Notes: generated by a model from the sequence alone, not told the origin. A stretch of DNA of 64,000 nt from Sapria himalayana (GCA_029783825.1 JAREIK010002983.1:41905-105904), one strand, 5' to 3'. Counted from the first letter of the stretch, positions 1-13,539 are shown. Numbers and translations are program-made.

Positions 1-2171
1 ATTTTTTGATCTTATTATAATATCTATCAATAAAATTACTTATATTGAATTTTAATTTTTTAAATAAAACTTATAAACCACTAAATACCTAAACCTTTAA
101 ATCTATAGACTCCTAAACCCAAAAACCCCCTAAATACTTAAAGCATTCTCCCTATATAACCTATCTAATAAAAGATAACTATAATATCTATCAATAGTTT
201 ATTAATTAATATCTATCTTATTATTAATAGTTTATTAATTTAATTTTTGATCATTATTGATATATCTATCAATAAAATTGTTTATATTGAATTTATATGA
301 TATATAATTATTAATATTATTATAACTAAAGAGTGTATTCATATTTCAAAAAATTTTAAATATTATTATATTTTCAAAAGTTATACCATAAGAAAATGAG
401 AATAAAGTACAAATTTTTTTTGTTATTTAATTATTTAAATAATAACTATAAACCACTAAATGCCTAAAAACATAAATCAATAAGCTCCTAAACGACAAAA
501 CATCTAAATACTTAAACCATTAAACTAGTATACATTAATAATAAATCATAACTATCATTTAAATTTGTATTCAGTATAATTTTTAATTTTTTTTTGATTA
601 TTTATTAGTTTATTTTTATAGAAATATTAATTACAAATTAAATTTTCATTGGACAGATCTAATTTAAATTAAACCAATATACCCGAAATAATAAATCTCA
701 ATAATATTGTTTTCATTATAATTTAAAATATTTATTTTAATTAGTCATTTATTTATTTATATATAAATATCAATTACAAAATAAATTATGAGTTAGATAG
801 ATATAATATATATAAATTATTTTTAATCCAAAAAGTATAGATAAACTTTTTAAAAGAAAAAAATTTTTTAAATAAAAAATTATTATTTAGTAATACATTT
901 TCCTTTGCTTTTGAATCATTTTAGGTTTTTATATTATATTTTAAGTAATGAATCATATTCATTATAGATTTTTAATTTATTTTTTTAGATTTATTAGAAT
1001 ATCTATCAATAAAATCGATTATATTGAATTTATATTATATATAATTATTATGATTATTATTAATAAATATTATATTCGCTTTTGAAAAAAATTTAAAAAT
1101 TATTATATTTTCAATGGTTATTACCTTCAAAATATGATAAAAAATAATAAAAATAAATTTTTTGTTATTTCATTTTTTAAATAAAGACTATAGACCTTTA
1201 AATCCCTGCTTACTTAAATCAGTAAGCTCATAAACCCCGAAACCCCTAAATACATAAACCTTTTAACAACTATATACTACTTAATGAATAATAAATCTCA
1301 TTTTTATGTCGATTTATAATCATTTTAAATATTCATTTTAATTATTTATAGTTTAATTTTTTACAAAAATTAATTACAAATTAAATTTTGAGTGAGACAA
1401 ACATTATTTAAATAATTGATTTTTTTAAAAAAATATAAGCTTATAAAAAGAACGAAAAATTTAAAAATTAAATATTATTATTTAGTGATATATTTTGATT
1501 TGATTTTGAATCATTTTGAATCATGTATATATATTTTGATTAAAATTTATAATTTTATAAATAGCTTATTAATTTAATTTTTGATCATTATTATAATTTC
1601 TATCATTAAAATTGTTTATATTGAATTTATATGATATATAATCAGTAAGATTAATATAATTATATGGTATTCACATTTCAAAAAATTTTAAAAATTATCT
1701 TATTTTCAAAGGTTATAACCTTTAAAAATCCGAAAAAATCTAAAAAAAAAATTTTTTATTTTCTTTAATTAAATAAAACCTATAAACCACAAAATGCCTA
1801 AAAACATAAATTGCTAAACTCCTAAACAACAAAACTCCTAAATAATCAAACCAATAAACTTGTATACCATTTATAATAAATCAAAAATATCATTTTAATT
1901 TGTATTCATTATACTTTTAAATATTCATTTTAATTATTTATTAGTTTATTTTTTATAGAAATGTTAATTACAAAATAAATAATGAGTGAGACAAATTACA
2001 ATTTTAATAATTTATTTATTACTCAAAAAAAAATATTAATCTTATAAAAAGAAGTAAAAATTCAAATAAACAAAAAATTAGTATTTAGTAATATATTTTA
2101 CATTGATTTTGAATCATTGTAATATAGGTTTCTGAAATTATATTTAATTACTATCAATCTTAGTATAAAGA
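1..2171. repeat. Satellite higher-order unit 1 (left-truncated, internal deletion)
   Basis: First visible unit. Its first subunit is shortened: the sequence jumps from the GAATTTTAA block near 50 directly to the AAACTTATAAACCACTAAAT block, losing about 150 bp relative to the next unit. The other three subunits are present, with markers near 260, 990 and 1590. Confidence 0.75.
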
Positions 2172-4503
2172 TTTATTAATTTATTTTTTGATCATTATTA
2201 TAATAGTTCTATCAATAAAATTACTATATCGAATTTTAATGTTTGATAATTATTAAGATTATTATAGGCTAAATCTTAGATGTTTACTTTGAAAAAAAAT
2301 TTACAAATTATTATATTGTCAAAGGTTATAAACCTTCTAGAAAAATGATAAAAAAGAACACAAATCATCAAAATTTTTTGAATATTTTATTACTTAAATA
2401 AAAATTATAATCACTAATACAGCATACCTTTAAATATAGAGACTCCTAACCTAAAACCCCTAAATACTTTAAAGCATTAAACCTATATACTAGTATAATA
2501 AATGATAATTATAATATCATCAATAGTTTATTAATTAATCTCTATCTTATTTATAATAGTTTATTAATTTAATTTTGAATCATTATTAATATATCTATCT
2601 AATAAAATTGTTTATATTGAATTTATATGATATATAATTATTAATATTATATAACTAAAGATTGTATTCACATTTCAAAAATTTTAAATATTATTATATT
2701 TTCAAAGGTTATAACCTATGAAAATGAGAAAAAGTTACAATATTTTTTTGTTATTTTATTGTTTAAATAATACCTATAAACCACTAAGTGCCTAAAAACA
2801 TAAATCACCACACACCTAAATGACAAAACCTCTAAATACTTAAACCATTAAACTAGTATACATTAATAATAAATCATAAATATCACTTAAATTTGTATTC
2901 AGAATAATTTGTAATTTTTATTTTAATTATTTATCAGTTTATTTTTATAGAAATATTAATTACAAATTAAATTTTTAGTGGACAGATCTAATTTAAATTA
3001 TACCAGTATTCACTAAATAATAAATAATAAATCTCAATATTTTTGTTTTCATTATAATTTAAAATATTCATTTTAATTAGTCATTAGTTTATTTTTATAT
3101 AAATATTAATTACAAAATAAATTATGAGTTAGATAGATATAATTTATATAAATTATTTTTAATCCAAAAAGTATAGATAAACTTTTTAAAAGAAAAAAAA
3201 TTTCAAATCAAATAATTATTATTTAGTAATACATTTTCCTTTGCTTTTGAATCATTTTAGGTTTTCATATTATATTTTAAGTAATATGAATCATATTCAT
3301 TATAGATTTTTAATTTATTTTTTAGATTTATTAGAATATCTATCAATAAAATCGATTATATTGAATTATATTATATATAATTATTATGATTATAATAAAT
3401 AAATATTGTATTCACTTTTGAAAAAAATTTAAAAATTATTATATTTTCAATGGTTATAACCTTCAAAATATGATAAAAATAATAAAAATAAATTTTTTGT
3501 TATTTCATTTTTTAAATAAAGACTATAGACCTTTAAATGCCTGCTTACTTAAATCAGTAAGCTCATAAACCCCTGAAACCCCTAAATACATAAACCCTTT
3601 AACATCTATATACTACTTAATGAATAATAAATCTCATTTTTATGTCTATTTATAATAATTTTAAATATTCAATTTAATTATTTATAGTTTAATTTTTTTA
3701 CAAAAATTAATTACAAAATAAATTTTGAGTGAGACAAACATTATTTAAATAATTGATTTTTTTTTAAAAATATAAGCTTATAAAAAGAATGAAAAATTTA
3801 AAAATTAAATATTATTATTTAGTGATATATTTTGATTAGATTTTGAATCATTTTGCAACATGTATATATATTTTGATTAAAATTTATAATTTTATAAATA
3901 GCTTATTAATTTAATTTTTGATCATTATTATAATTTCTATCATTAAAATTGTTTATATTGAATTTATATGATATATAATCTGTAAGATTAATATAATTAT
4001 ACATTGTATTCACATTTCAAAAACTTTTATAAATTATCTTATTTTCAAAGGTCATAACCTTTGAAAATTAGAAAAAATCTAAATTTTTTTTTTATTTTTA
4101 TTACATAAATAAAACCTATAAACTACAATATGCCTAAAAACATAAATTGCTAAACTCCTAAACACTAAAACTCCTAAATAATCAAACCAATAAACCGGTA
4201 TACCATATATAATAAATCACAAATCTCATTTAAATTTCTATTCATTATAATTTTAAATATTCATTTTAATTATTTATTATATTATTTTTCATATAAATGT
4301 TAATTACAAAATAAATAATGAGTGAGACAAATATAATTTTAATAATTTATTTTTTATTCAAAAAAAAATATAAGCTTATAAAAAGAAGTAAAAATTAAAT
4401 AACAAAAAATTATTATTTAGTAATATATTTTACTTTGATTTTGTATCATTGTAAATAGGTTTTTAAATTATATTTTAATTACTATCAATCTTATTAATAA
4501 TAG
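2172..4503. repeat. Satellite higher-order unit 2 (complete)
   Basis: Complete four-subunit unit of about 2,332 bp, measured between successive TTTATTAATTTA starts. Subunit markers lie near 2205, 2592, 3340 and 3930. It aligns block for block with units 3 and 4. Confidence 0.75.
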
Positions 4504-6828
4504 TTTATTAATTTATTTTTAGTTCATAATTATAATATCTATCAATAAAATTACTTATATTGAATTTTAATGTTTTATAATTATTAAGATTATTATAACT
4601 AAATATTATTTTTTATTTTGAAAAAAAATTTAAAAATTATTATATTTTCAAAGGTTATAATCTTCAAAAATGATAAAAAATCAAAAAATAATTGTTTTAT
4701 AATTTTATTATTTAAATAAAAATTAAAAATCACTAAATACTAAACATTTAAATCTATAGACTATTAAACCCCAAAATCCCCTAAATACTTAAAGCATTAA
4801 ACCTATATAACCTATATAATAAAGGATAATTATAATATCTATCAATAGTTTATTAATTAATCTGTATCTTATTATTAATAGTTTATTAATTTAATTTTTG
4901 ATCATTATTAATATATCTATCAATAAAATTGTTTATATTGAATTTATATGATATATAATTATTAATATTAATATAACTAAAGATTGTATTCACATTTCAA
5001 AAAATTTTAAATATTATTATATTTTCAAAAGGTGATAACCTATGAAAATGATAAAATATTGCAAATTTTTTTTTGTTATTTTATTATTTAAATAATACCT
5101 ATAAACCACTAAATGCATAAAAACATAAATCACTAAACTCCTAAATGACAAAACCTCTAAATACTTAAACAATTAAACTAGTATACATTAATAATAAATC
5201 ATAAATATCATTTAAAATTGTATTCGGTATAATTTTTAGTTTTTATTTTAATTATTTATCAGTTTATTATTATAGAAATATTAATTACAAATTAAATTAT
5301 CAGTGAGAAAGATCTAATTTAAATTAAACCAGTATACCCTAAATAATAAATAATAATTCTCAATATTATTGTTTTCATTATAATTTAAAATATTCATTTT
5401 AATTAGTTATTTGTTTATTTTTATATAAATATTAATTACAAAATAAATTATGAGTTAGATAGATATAATTTATATAAATTATTTTTCATCAATAAAATAT
5501 AGATAAACTTTTTAAAATAAAAAAAAATTTAAAACAAATAATTATTATTTAGTAATACATTTTCCTTTGCTTTTGAATCATTTTTGGTTTTCATATTATA
5601 TTTTAAGTAATATGAATCTTATTCATTATAGATTTTAATTTATTTTTTGAGAATTATTAGAATATCTCTCAATAAAATTGTTTATATCAATTTTATATTA
5701 TATATAATTATTATGATTATTATAAATAAATATTATATTTACTCTTGAAAAAAATTTAAAAATTATTAAATTTTCAAAGGATATAACCTTGAAAATATGA
5801 GAAAAAATAATAAAAATAAATTGTTGTTATTTCATTTTTTAGATAAAGCATATAGACCATTAAATGCCCGCTTACTTAAATCAGTAAGCTCATAAACTAC
5901 GAAACCCCTAAATACATAAACCTTTTAATATCTATATACTACTTATTGAATAATAAATCTCATTTTTATGACTATTTATTATAATTTTAAATATTTAATT
6001 TAATTATTTATAGTTTAATTTTTTACAAAAATTAATTACTAAATAAATTTCGAGCGAGACAAAAATTATTTAAATAATTGATTTTTAATAAAAAAAATAT
6101 AAGCTCATAAAAAGAAGGAAAATTTTAAAAATAAAAATTATTAATTAGTAATATATTTTGATTTGATTTTGAATCATTTTGCATCATGTAAATATAATTT
6201 AATTAAAATTTATATTTTTATTAATAGTTTATTAATTTAATTTTTGATCATTATTATAATATCTATCATTAAAATTATTTATATTGAATTTATTTGATAT
6301 ATAATCAGTAAGATTAATATAATTATACTTGGTATTCACATTTCAAAAAATTTTAAAAATTATAATATTTTCAAAGGTTATATAACCTTTGAAAATCAAA
6401 AAAAATCTAAATATTTTTATTTTTATTATTTAAGTAAAATCTATAAACACAATATGCCTAAAAACATTAATTGCTAAACTCATAAACAACAAAATTCCTA
6501 AATAATCAAACCAATAAACCGGTATTTCATATATAATAAATCACAAATCTGATTTTAATTTGTATTCATTATGATTTTAAATATTCATTTTAATTATTTA
6601 TTAGTTTATTTTTTATAGAAATGTTAATTACAAAGTAAATAATGAGTGAGACAAATATAATTTTAATAATTTATTTTTTATTCAAAAAAAAATATAAGCT
6701 TATAAAAAGAAGTAAAAATTAAATAACAAAAAATTATTATTTAGTAATATATTTTACTTTGATTTTTGAATCATTGTAAATAGGTTTTTAAATTATATTT
6801 TAATTACTATCAATCTTATTAATAATAG
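4504..6828. repeat. Satellite higher-order unit 3 (complete)
   Basis: Complete four-subunit unit of about 2,325 bp, with markers near 4535, 4912, 5660 and 6260. Differences from unit 2 are scattered substitutions and one- to few-base indels. Confidence 0.75.
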
Positions 6829-9046
6829 TTTATTAATTTATTTTTTGTTCATTATTATAATATCTATCAATAAAATTACTTACATTGAATTTTAATGTTT
6901 TATAATTATTAAGATTATTATAACTAAATATTATTTTTACTTTTGAAAAAAAATTAAAAAATTATTATATTTTCAAAGGTTATAACCTTCAAAAATGATA
7001 AAATATCTCAAAAATAATTTTTTATATTTTTATTATTTAAATAAAATTATAAATCACTAAATACATAAACTTTTAAATCTATAGTCTCCTAAACCGCAAA
7101 ACCCCCTAAATACTTAAAGCATTAAACCTATATAACCTATATAATAAATGATAATTATAATATCTATCAATAGTTTATTAATTAATCTCTATCTTACTAT
7201 TAATAGTTTATTAATTTAATTTTTGATCATTATTAATATATCTATCAATAAAATTGTTTAAATTGAATTTAAATGATATATTTTTTATTAATATTAATAT
7301 AACTAGAGATTGTATTCACATATCAAAAAATTTTAAATATTATTATATTTTCAACGGTTATAACCTATGAAAATGATAAAAAATTGCAAATTTTTTTTGT
7401 TATTTTATTATTTAAATAATACCTATAAACCACTAGATGCCTAAAAACATAAATCACTAAACTCCTAAATGATAAAACATCTAAATACTTAAACCATTAA
7501 ACTAGTATACATTAATCATAAATCATAAATATCATTTAAATTTGTATTCAGTATAATTTTTAATTTTTATTTTAATTATTTATCAGTTTATTTTTATACA
7601 AATATTAATTACAAATTAAATTATCAGTGAGACAGATCTAATTTAAATTATATCAGTATACCGTAAATAATAAATAATAAATCTCAATATTTTTATTTTC
7701 ATTATAATTTAAAATATTCATTTTAATTATTTATTTGTTTATTTTTTATATATATATTAATTACAAAATAAATTATGAGTTATATAGATATAATTTATAT
7801 AAATTATTTTTGATCAAAAAAATATAGATAAACTTTTTAAAAGAAAAAAAAATTTCAAAACAAATAATAATTATTTGGTAATACATTTTCCTTGGCTATT
7901 GAATCATTTTAGGTTTTCATATTATATTTTAAGTAATATGAATCTAAATCATTATAGATTTTTAATTTATTTTTTATTTATTTATTAGAATATCTATCAA
8001 TAAAATTGATTATATTGAATTTATATTGTATTTAATTATTATGATTATTATAAATAAATATTGTATTCACTCTTTAAAAAAATTTAAAAATTATTATATT
8101 TTCAGGGATTATAACCTCGAAAATATGAGAAAAAATAATAAAAATAAAGTTTTTGTTATTTCATTTTTTAAATAAAGCATATAGACCATTAAATGCCTGC
8201 TTACTTAATTCAGTAAGCTCATAAACCCTTTAACATCTATATACTACTTAAGGAATAATAAACTCATTATTTGTCTATTTATTATAATTTTAAATATTCA
8301 ATTTAAATATTTATAGTTTAATTTTATCCAAAAATTAATTACAAAATAAATTTCGAGCGAGACAAACATTATTTAAATAATTGATTTTTTATAAAAAAAA
8401 TATAAGCTTATAAAAAGAAGGAAAAATTTAAAAAATTAAATATTATTATTTAGAAATATATTTTGTTTTTTTTTGAATAATTGTGCATCATGTAAATATA
8501 TTTTAATTAAAATTTATATTTTTATTAATAATTTATTAATTTAATTTTTGATCATTATTATAATATCTATCATTAAAATTGTTTATTTTTAATTTATATG
8601 ATATATAATCAGTAAGATTAATATAATTATACATGGTATTCACATTTAAAAAAATTTTAAAAATTATCTTATTTTCAAAGGTTATAACCTTTGAAAATCG
8701 AAAAAATCTAAAAAAAAAGTTTTTTTTTCTTTATTTAAAGAAAACCTATAAACCACAAAATGCCTAAAAACATAAATTGCTAAACTCCTAAATAACAAAA
8801 CTCCTAAATAATCAAACAAATAAACTGGTATACCATTTATAATAAATCAAAAATTTCATCTTAATTTGTATTCATTATACTTTTAAATATTCATTTTAAT
8901 TATTTATTAGTTTATTTTTTATAGAAATGTTAATTACAAAATAAATAATGAGTGAGACAAATATAATTTTAATAATTTATTTTTAATCAAAAAAAAAATA
9001 TAAGCTTATAAAAAGAAGTAAAAATCTAATAACAAAAAATTATTAT
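6829..9046. repeat. Satellite higher-order unit 4
   Basis: Four-subunit unit with markers near 6860, 7240, 7990 and 8565. It ends where the next first subunit is disrupted at about 9,047. The outer breakpoint of the inverted duplication (8,874) lies inside its last subunit. Confidence 0.7.
8671..8698. repeat. Perfect 28-bp dyad in a satellite subunit
   Basis: The two 14-base halves, ATTTTCAAAGGTTA and its complement, abut with no loop. Near-perfect versions occur in most subunits, for example near 1692, 2702, 6368 and 10849. It could be a protein-binding site, or a hairpin that favours recombination; neither can be decided from sequence. Confidence 0.8.
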
Positions 9047-10873
9047 TTGGATAATAATTTTAATAATTTATTTTAATAATTTATAACTAAATATTATATT
9101 TACTTTTGAAAAAAAATTTAAAAATTAATATATTTTCAAAGGGTATAACCTTCAAAAATGATAAAAAATCACAAAAATAATTTTTTAATAATTTTATTAT
9201 TTAAATAAAACTTATATACCACTAAATACCTAAACATTTAAATCAAAAGACTCCTAAACCCCAAAACCCCCTAAATTCTGAAAGCATTAAACCTATATAA
9301 CCTATATAATAAAAGATAACTATAATATCTACAATAGTTTATTAATTAATCTCTATCTTATTATTAATAGTTTATTAATTTAATTATTGATCATTATTAA
9401 TATATCTATCAATAAAATTGTTTATATTGAATTTATATGATATATTATTATTAATATTAATATAACTAAAGATTGTATTCACATTTCAAAAATTTTAAAT
9501 ATTATTATATTTTCAAAGGTTATAACCTATGAAAATGAGAAAAAATTACAATATATTTTTGTTATTTTATTGTTTAAATAATACCTATAAACCACTAAGT
9601 GCCTAAAAACATAAATCACTAAACACCTAAATGACAAAACCTCTAAATACTTAAATCATTAAACTAGTATACATTAATAATAAACCATAAATATCACTTA
9701 AATTTGTATTCAGTATAATTTTTAATTTTTATTTTTATTATTTATCAGTTTATTTTTATAGAAATATTAATTACAAATTAAATTTTCAGTGGACAGATCT
9801 AATTTAAATTAAACCAGTATTCCCAAAATAATAAATAATAAATCTCAATATTTTTGTTTTCATTATTATTTAAAATATTCATTTTAATTAGTCATTTCTT
9901 TATTTTTATATAAATTTTAATTACAAAATAAATTATGAGTTAGATAGATATAATTTATATAAATTATTTTTTAAAAAAAGTATAGATAAACTTTTTAAAA
10001 GAAAAAAAATTTTCAAATTAAATAATTATTATTTAGTAATACATTTTCCTTTTCTTTTAAATCATTTTAGGGTTTCATATTATATTTTAAATAATATGAA
10101 TCAAATTCATTATAGATTTTTAATTTATTTTTTAGATTTATTAGAATATCTATCAATAAAATCAATTATATTGAATTTATATTATATATAATTATTATGA
10201 TTATAATAAATAAATATTGTATTCACTTTTAAAAAAAATTTAAAAATTATTATATTTTCAATGGTTATAACCTTCAAAATATGATAAAAAATAATAAATA
10301 TAATTTTTTTGTTATTTCATTTTTTAAATAAAGACTATCGACCTTTAAATGCCTGCTTACTTAAATCAGTAAGCTCATAAACCCCGAAACCCCTAAATAC
10401 ATAAATCCTTTAACATCTATATACTACTTAATGAATAATAAATCTCATTTTTATGTGTATTTATAATAATTTTAAATATTCAATTTAATTATTTATATTT
10501 TAATTTTTTACAAAAATTAATAACAAAATAAATTTTGAGCGAGACAAATATTATTTAAATAATTGATTTTTTTTAAAAAAATATAAGCTTATAAAAAGAA
10601 AAAATTTAAAAATTAAATATTATTATTTAGTATTATATTTTGATTTGATTTTGAATTATTTTGCATCATGTAAATATATTTTGATTAAAATTTATAATTT
10701 TATAAATAGCTTATTAATTCTATTTTTGATCATTATTATAATTTCTATCATTAAAATTGTTTATATTGAATTTATATGATATATAATCAGTATGATTAAT
10801 ATAATTATACATGGTATTCACATTTCAAAAAATTTTAAAAATTATCTTATTTTCAAAGGTTATAACCTTTGAA
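9047..10873. repeat. Satellite higher-order unit 5 (truncated at both ends)
   Basis: The first subunit lacks roughly 170 bp around 9,047-9,075, where a short repeat of TTTTAATAATTTA bridges the gap. Markers follow near 9400, 10150 and 10745. The array stops inside the fourth subunit just after TATAACCTTTGAAA, at the edge of the Ty3 remnant. The same deletion is present in the inverted copy, so it predates that duplication. Confidence 0.7.
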
Positions 10874-10927
10874 ATTGTATTACTAAATTTTTATTATACA
10901 ATGATATCATTATTACTAAATTTTAGA

Positions 10928-11398
10928 TTATTAAAATATGAGAACACCTCAAACAAATTAACATATAAATAATGATATCATATCTTCGATGTAAAGATAA
11001 AGATTGTTAATTCTATATTATATGTGCAATAAATCTGCTCATAATTCATTAACTACAGAGAACCATAAGTTACTACCCTCTCAGACAATATTAACATACT
11101 CTCAAGTCTACCCTTAGAGATATCACAATATAATATTTACATTTATCTCCTCTCTGAAACTATCAAAATAGGAGTTGAACTAAGTCTTTTCTTTAATATT
11201 TGGAATGTCTTCTTGCATTAGTCATTCCACTCAAACTTAATCTTCTTTTGAGTTAATTTTATTATAGATATAATATAGCTGATTGAAAGAAGCCCTCAAG
11301 GAATCTCTTGTGGTATTATGCCAATCTGAAGAAACTGCAAATCTTAAAGATTAATTTCAGTATTTACCAACACATAATCTCACACTTCTTTGAGTCCA
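10928..11398 (-). pseudogene. Ty3/gypsy pol fragment: RT thumb plus RNase H (left arm)
   Basis: Reading the minus strand (clearest in the right-arm copy at 40,590-41,058), conceptual translation gives SFFRLA-YHKRFLEGF, then LTQKEIKFEWND-CKKTFQ and LKKRLSSTPILIVSE, then YCDISKGRLESML, VVTYGS and YEQIYCTYNIELTIF. This is the usual order at the end of Ty3/gypsy reverse transcriptase and in RNase H (GLAGYYRRF, FxW, TFQxLKxRL, YCDAS, VxYASRQL, YxTHDLEL). Stop codons and frameshifts interrupt it, so it is inactive. The upstream RT, protease and most of gag are missing, and the fragment ends at the satellite boundary. Confidence 0.85.
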
Positions 11399-11421
11399 TG
11401 TATATACCTGAAGTCAATAAT

Positions 11422-11663
11422 ATGAAGTGTGAAATGGGCCGTGCCGGCACGGCCCATTTTTTCAAGATAGGACAGTGCTGCACAGTCATACCTTGCAAAC
11501 ATTCCTGTCGACCACGTGGCCAATTATTTAAAATAATTAGGCCACCTCGTCTCAGGCACAAGGTCGGGTTCAAAGTGTTAAAAAAAATTCAAACCGTGCT
11601 CATCAGGCTGTCTCCTAGATCAATTTAATGTGCCCAAGCCGCCCAGCCCGTTTAACACCTCTA
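11422..11663. mobile_element. GC-rich hAT-like remnant with a long palindrome (left arm)
   Basis: One end reads CCCGTTTAACACCTCTA (end at 11,663), the hAT end motif with one change. The other end has only a degenerate match near 11,422. A perfect 28-bp palindrome with half AAATGGGCCGTGCC lies at 11,432-11,459, and a second hairpin lies around 11,519-11,546. No clear 8-bp target-site duplication was found, so one end may be lost or rearranged. It sits between the gag-like and RT pieces of the Ty3 remnant. Confidence 0.55.
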
Positions 11664-11697
11664 ATATCATGTAATTCAGGAATTTCACATCAGAAAG

Positions 11698-11833
11698 CTA
11701 AAACATATATACATGAGCAATGGATGCAATCATAGCATGAATAGTCTATATGAAGGCTTGCTGATCAAAGACTAATGATATTTGATTATTATCATGCCAA
11801 CCACCTCTACGTCCTCTTCCATGACCCACCATC
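11698..11833 (-). pseudogene. Possible Ty3/gypsy gag start (left arm)
   Basis: On the minus strand an ATG opens a frame beginning MVGHGRGRRGGWHDNNQ, followed by FDQQAFT, a stop, and TIHAMIASIAHVY. A short arginine/glycine-rich start followed by a helical stretch suits a plant Ty3 gag N-terminus. It has the same orientation as the RT/RNase H fragment next to it, which supports one broken element. The match is short, so the call is tentative. Confidence 0.45.
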
Positions 11834-13420
11834 TACACATGCTAATTAAAAAAATTTAGATTCATTTTTAGCTTAACACTGCATATGCCAAATACTAATA
11901 GACATTACCTCATAACCTATGCCGTTTATTCCATTTTTAAACTCGAAAGGTTATGTTCTCTAACCTAAGTATTCATCTTTTATTAAGCATATTTTACCGT
12001 ACACATAATTCTTACTATATATACCAAACAATCACATAACATCAAATATGAGGTGCACAATAAGTATAATTGTTTAAGCCCACATCCATCAAGCACTAAG
12101 TAATCATATACCTTTGTTCAGATATCAATCAATGACACCGCAAAATACAAATATGTGGTGAACAACTATCAACTTGCAAAAAATGTGTGGATGTTGAATA
12201 ACCCGATATCACTACGTTGTGTTCATTTATCAAGACTCATAATTTGACGAAAATGGGATAAGACACTCCCTTACATGAAGCTCCATTCAAAATCCAATCA
12301 ATACAAAACCACAATCATGTGACACATCTAGGCCACAATATAGCACAAGACCACACTAGTATATTTGAGTAAATATAGCACCACCAACTCATTCATCCAC
12401 ACTCAATGGTTAAAATAACATAGCAAAAAAATCTAAATTTTAATCACAATACTTTTATACAAAACATTTATATGTAAATAAAATTATTCCTATTTATTTT
12501 ACATAAAATTTCATCAAAGCCACAATTCATCTTTATTCATAATTGCAACCTCAAGAGTATTGTCTGCTTGTGAATGTCTTGCACATGAAATATTTCCTAA
12601 GTACATAATATACATTCACATTCCATAAAATTCAATATCTAACTCAAAATCCTACATGCTTAGAATGAAATGAGACTCCAATGTATACCATGCCCCAAGT
12701 CCTTACCGACTCTCACCACACAATGCACATATCAATGTGCAATGAAACATTAATGATAAACACATCTAATGAATATTTTAAAAGTATAAGTTTGTTTGTA
12801 AATCAAAACTTCTTATGGATAATCAACATTTTCAAAGATTTTTTTTTTAACATAATCACATGTAATTTGTGGGCAAAGCATTTTCGAGGTCTCGCCATAG
12901 AACCATGCACGCCATCCAATACATTTTAAACTTCCATCAACAAATGTGTCTGAACAAGTCAAGAACTTTCACCTATGAAAAAATCTAGTCATAGTTGCTA
13001 TTATCTACATGCATATTTTTCCATTTTATGTATTATCATACAACTCTATTGGAGACCATCACCGCCCAATGGTACCAAGCCAACCTATCAATCACGTAGT
13101 ATGATGATTGATCATAATTATACACTCATATCCGTTAGATATTATGTTCCTGTACATACACAATGCAATATATTATTTCATATCAAAATCATACTATACA
13201 TGAATGAAAACTATAATACTCATTCACATCATATACCTTATCATACATCCTGAATGAATATATGACATACATGTAATTTCCAAATAACATTCTATTTTAA
13301 TATATATTATAAATCAATTCTTATGACTATAATTATTTTATCCATATGAAAATATTCATATCACATAAGTATCATGTCAAACGATTAGGTATATGTTTAG
13401 AATTAAGTGATAAAAAATAT
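11834..13420 (-). mobile_element. Probable LTR/leader part of the Ty3 remnant (left arm)
   Basis: This stretch lies upstream of the gag-like start in the same orientation. It is less AT-rich than the satellite and has no coding frame beyond chance length. By position it should be the 5' LTR and leader, but I could not define TG...CA ends or a clear tRNA primer-binding site. The open frames at 12,681-12,929 and 12,975-13,253 have no recognisable motif. Confidence 0.4.
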
Positions 13421-13539
13421 TCATATCACATAATTCTGCCTTGAAATTCTAGGAAGCACTCAATTCCAATTTCAACTATAAAATTTACCATGTAAACCTC
13501 AAAATCAAGACTTAGAATACAATTTGGTTCTTGACAATT

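Larger units (their letters stand above)
1..10873. repeat. AT-rich satellite array with higher-order structure
   Basis: The whole stretch is one tandem family. A marker of the form ATCTATCAATAAAATT recurs near 25, 260, 990, 1590, 2205, 2592, 3340, 3930, 4535, 4912, 5660, 6260, 6860, 7240, 7990, 8565, 9400, 10150 and 10745. Every fourth marker belongs to the same variant, so the higher-order period is about 2.33 kb, with subunits of roughly 385, 745, 600 and 600 bp. Each subunit carries a palindrome around AAAGGTTATAACCTTT and a row of CTAAA/CCTAAA words. No coding capacity is visible. The family could be a pericentromeric or knob-like satellite; location is inference. The array is cut at its right edge by retrotransposon sequence. 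Confidence 0.9.

Noticed and set aside
1..10873. CRISPR array or bacterial origin for the regular repeats
   Set aside because: The period is kilobases long, repeats are diverged and contiguous without unique spacers, and the surrounding elements are plant retrotransposons and hATs.
12681..13253. Two plus-strand frames of 82 and 92 residues as candidate genes
   Set aside because: No motif, no supporting context, and they lie antisense to the probable Ty3 LTR/leader. Identity of one frame in the other arm only reflects the recent duplication.
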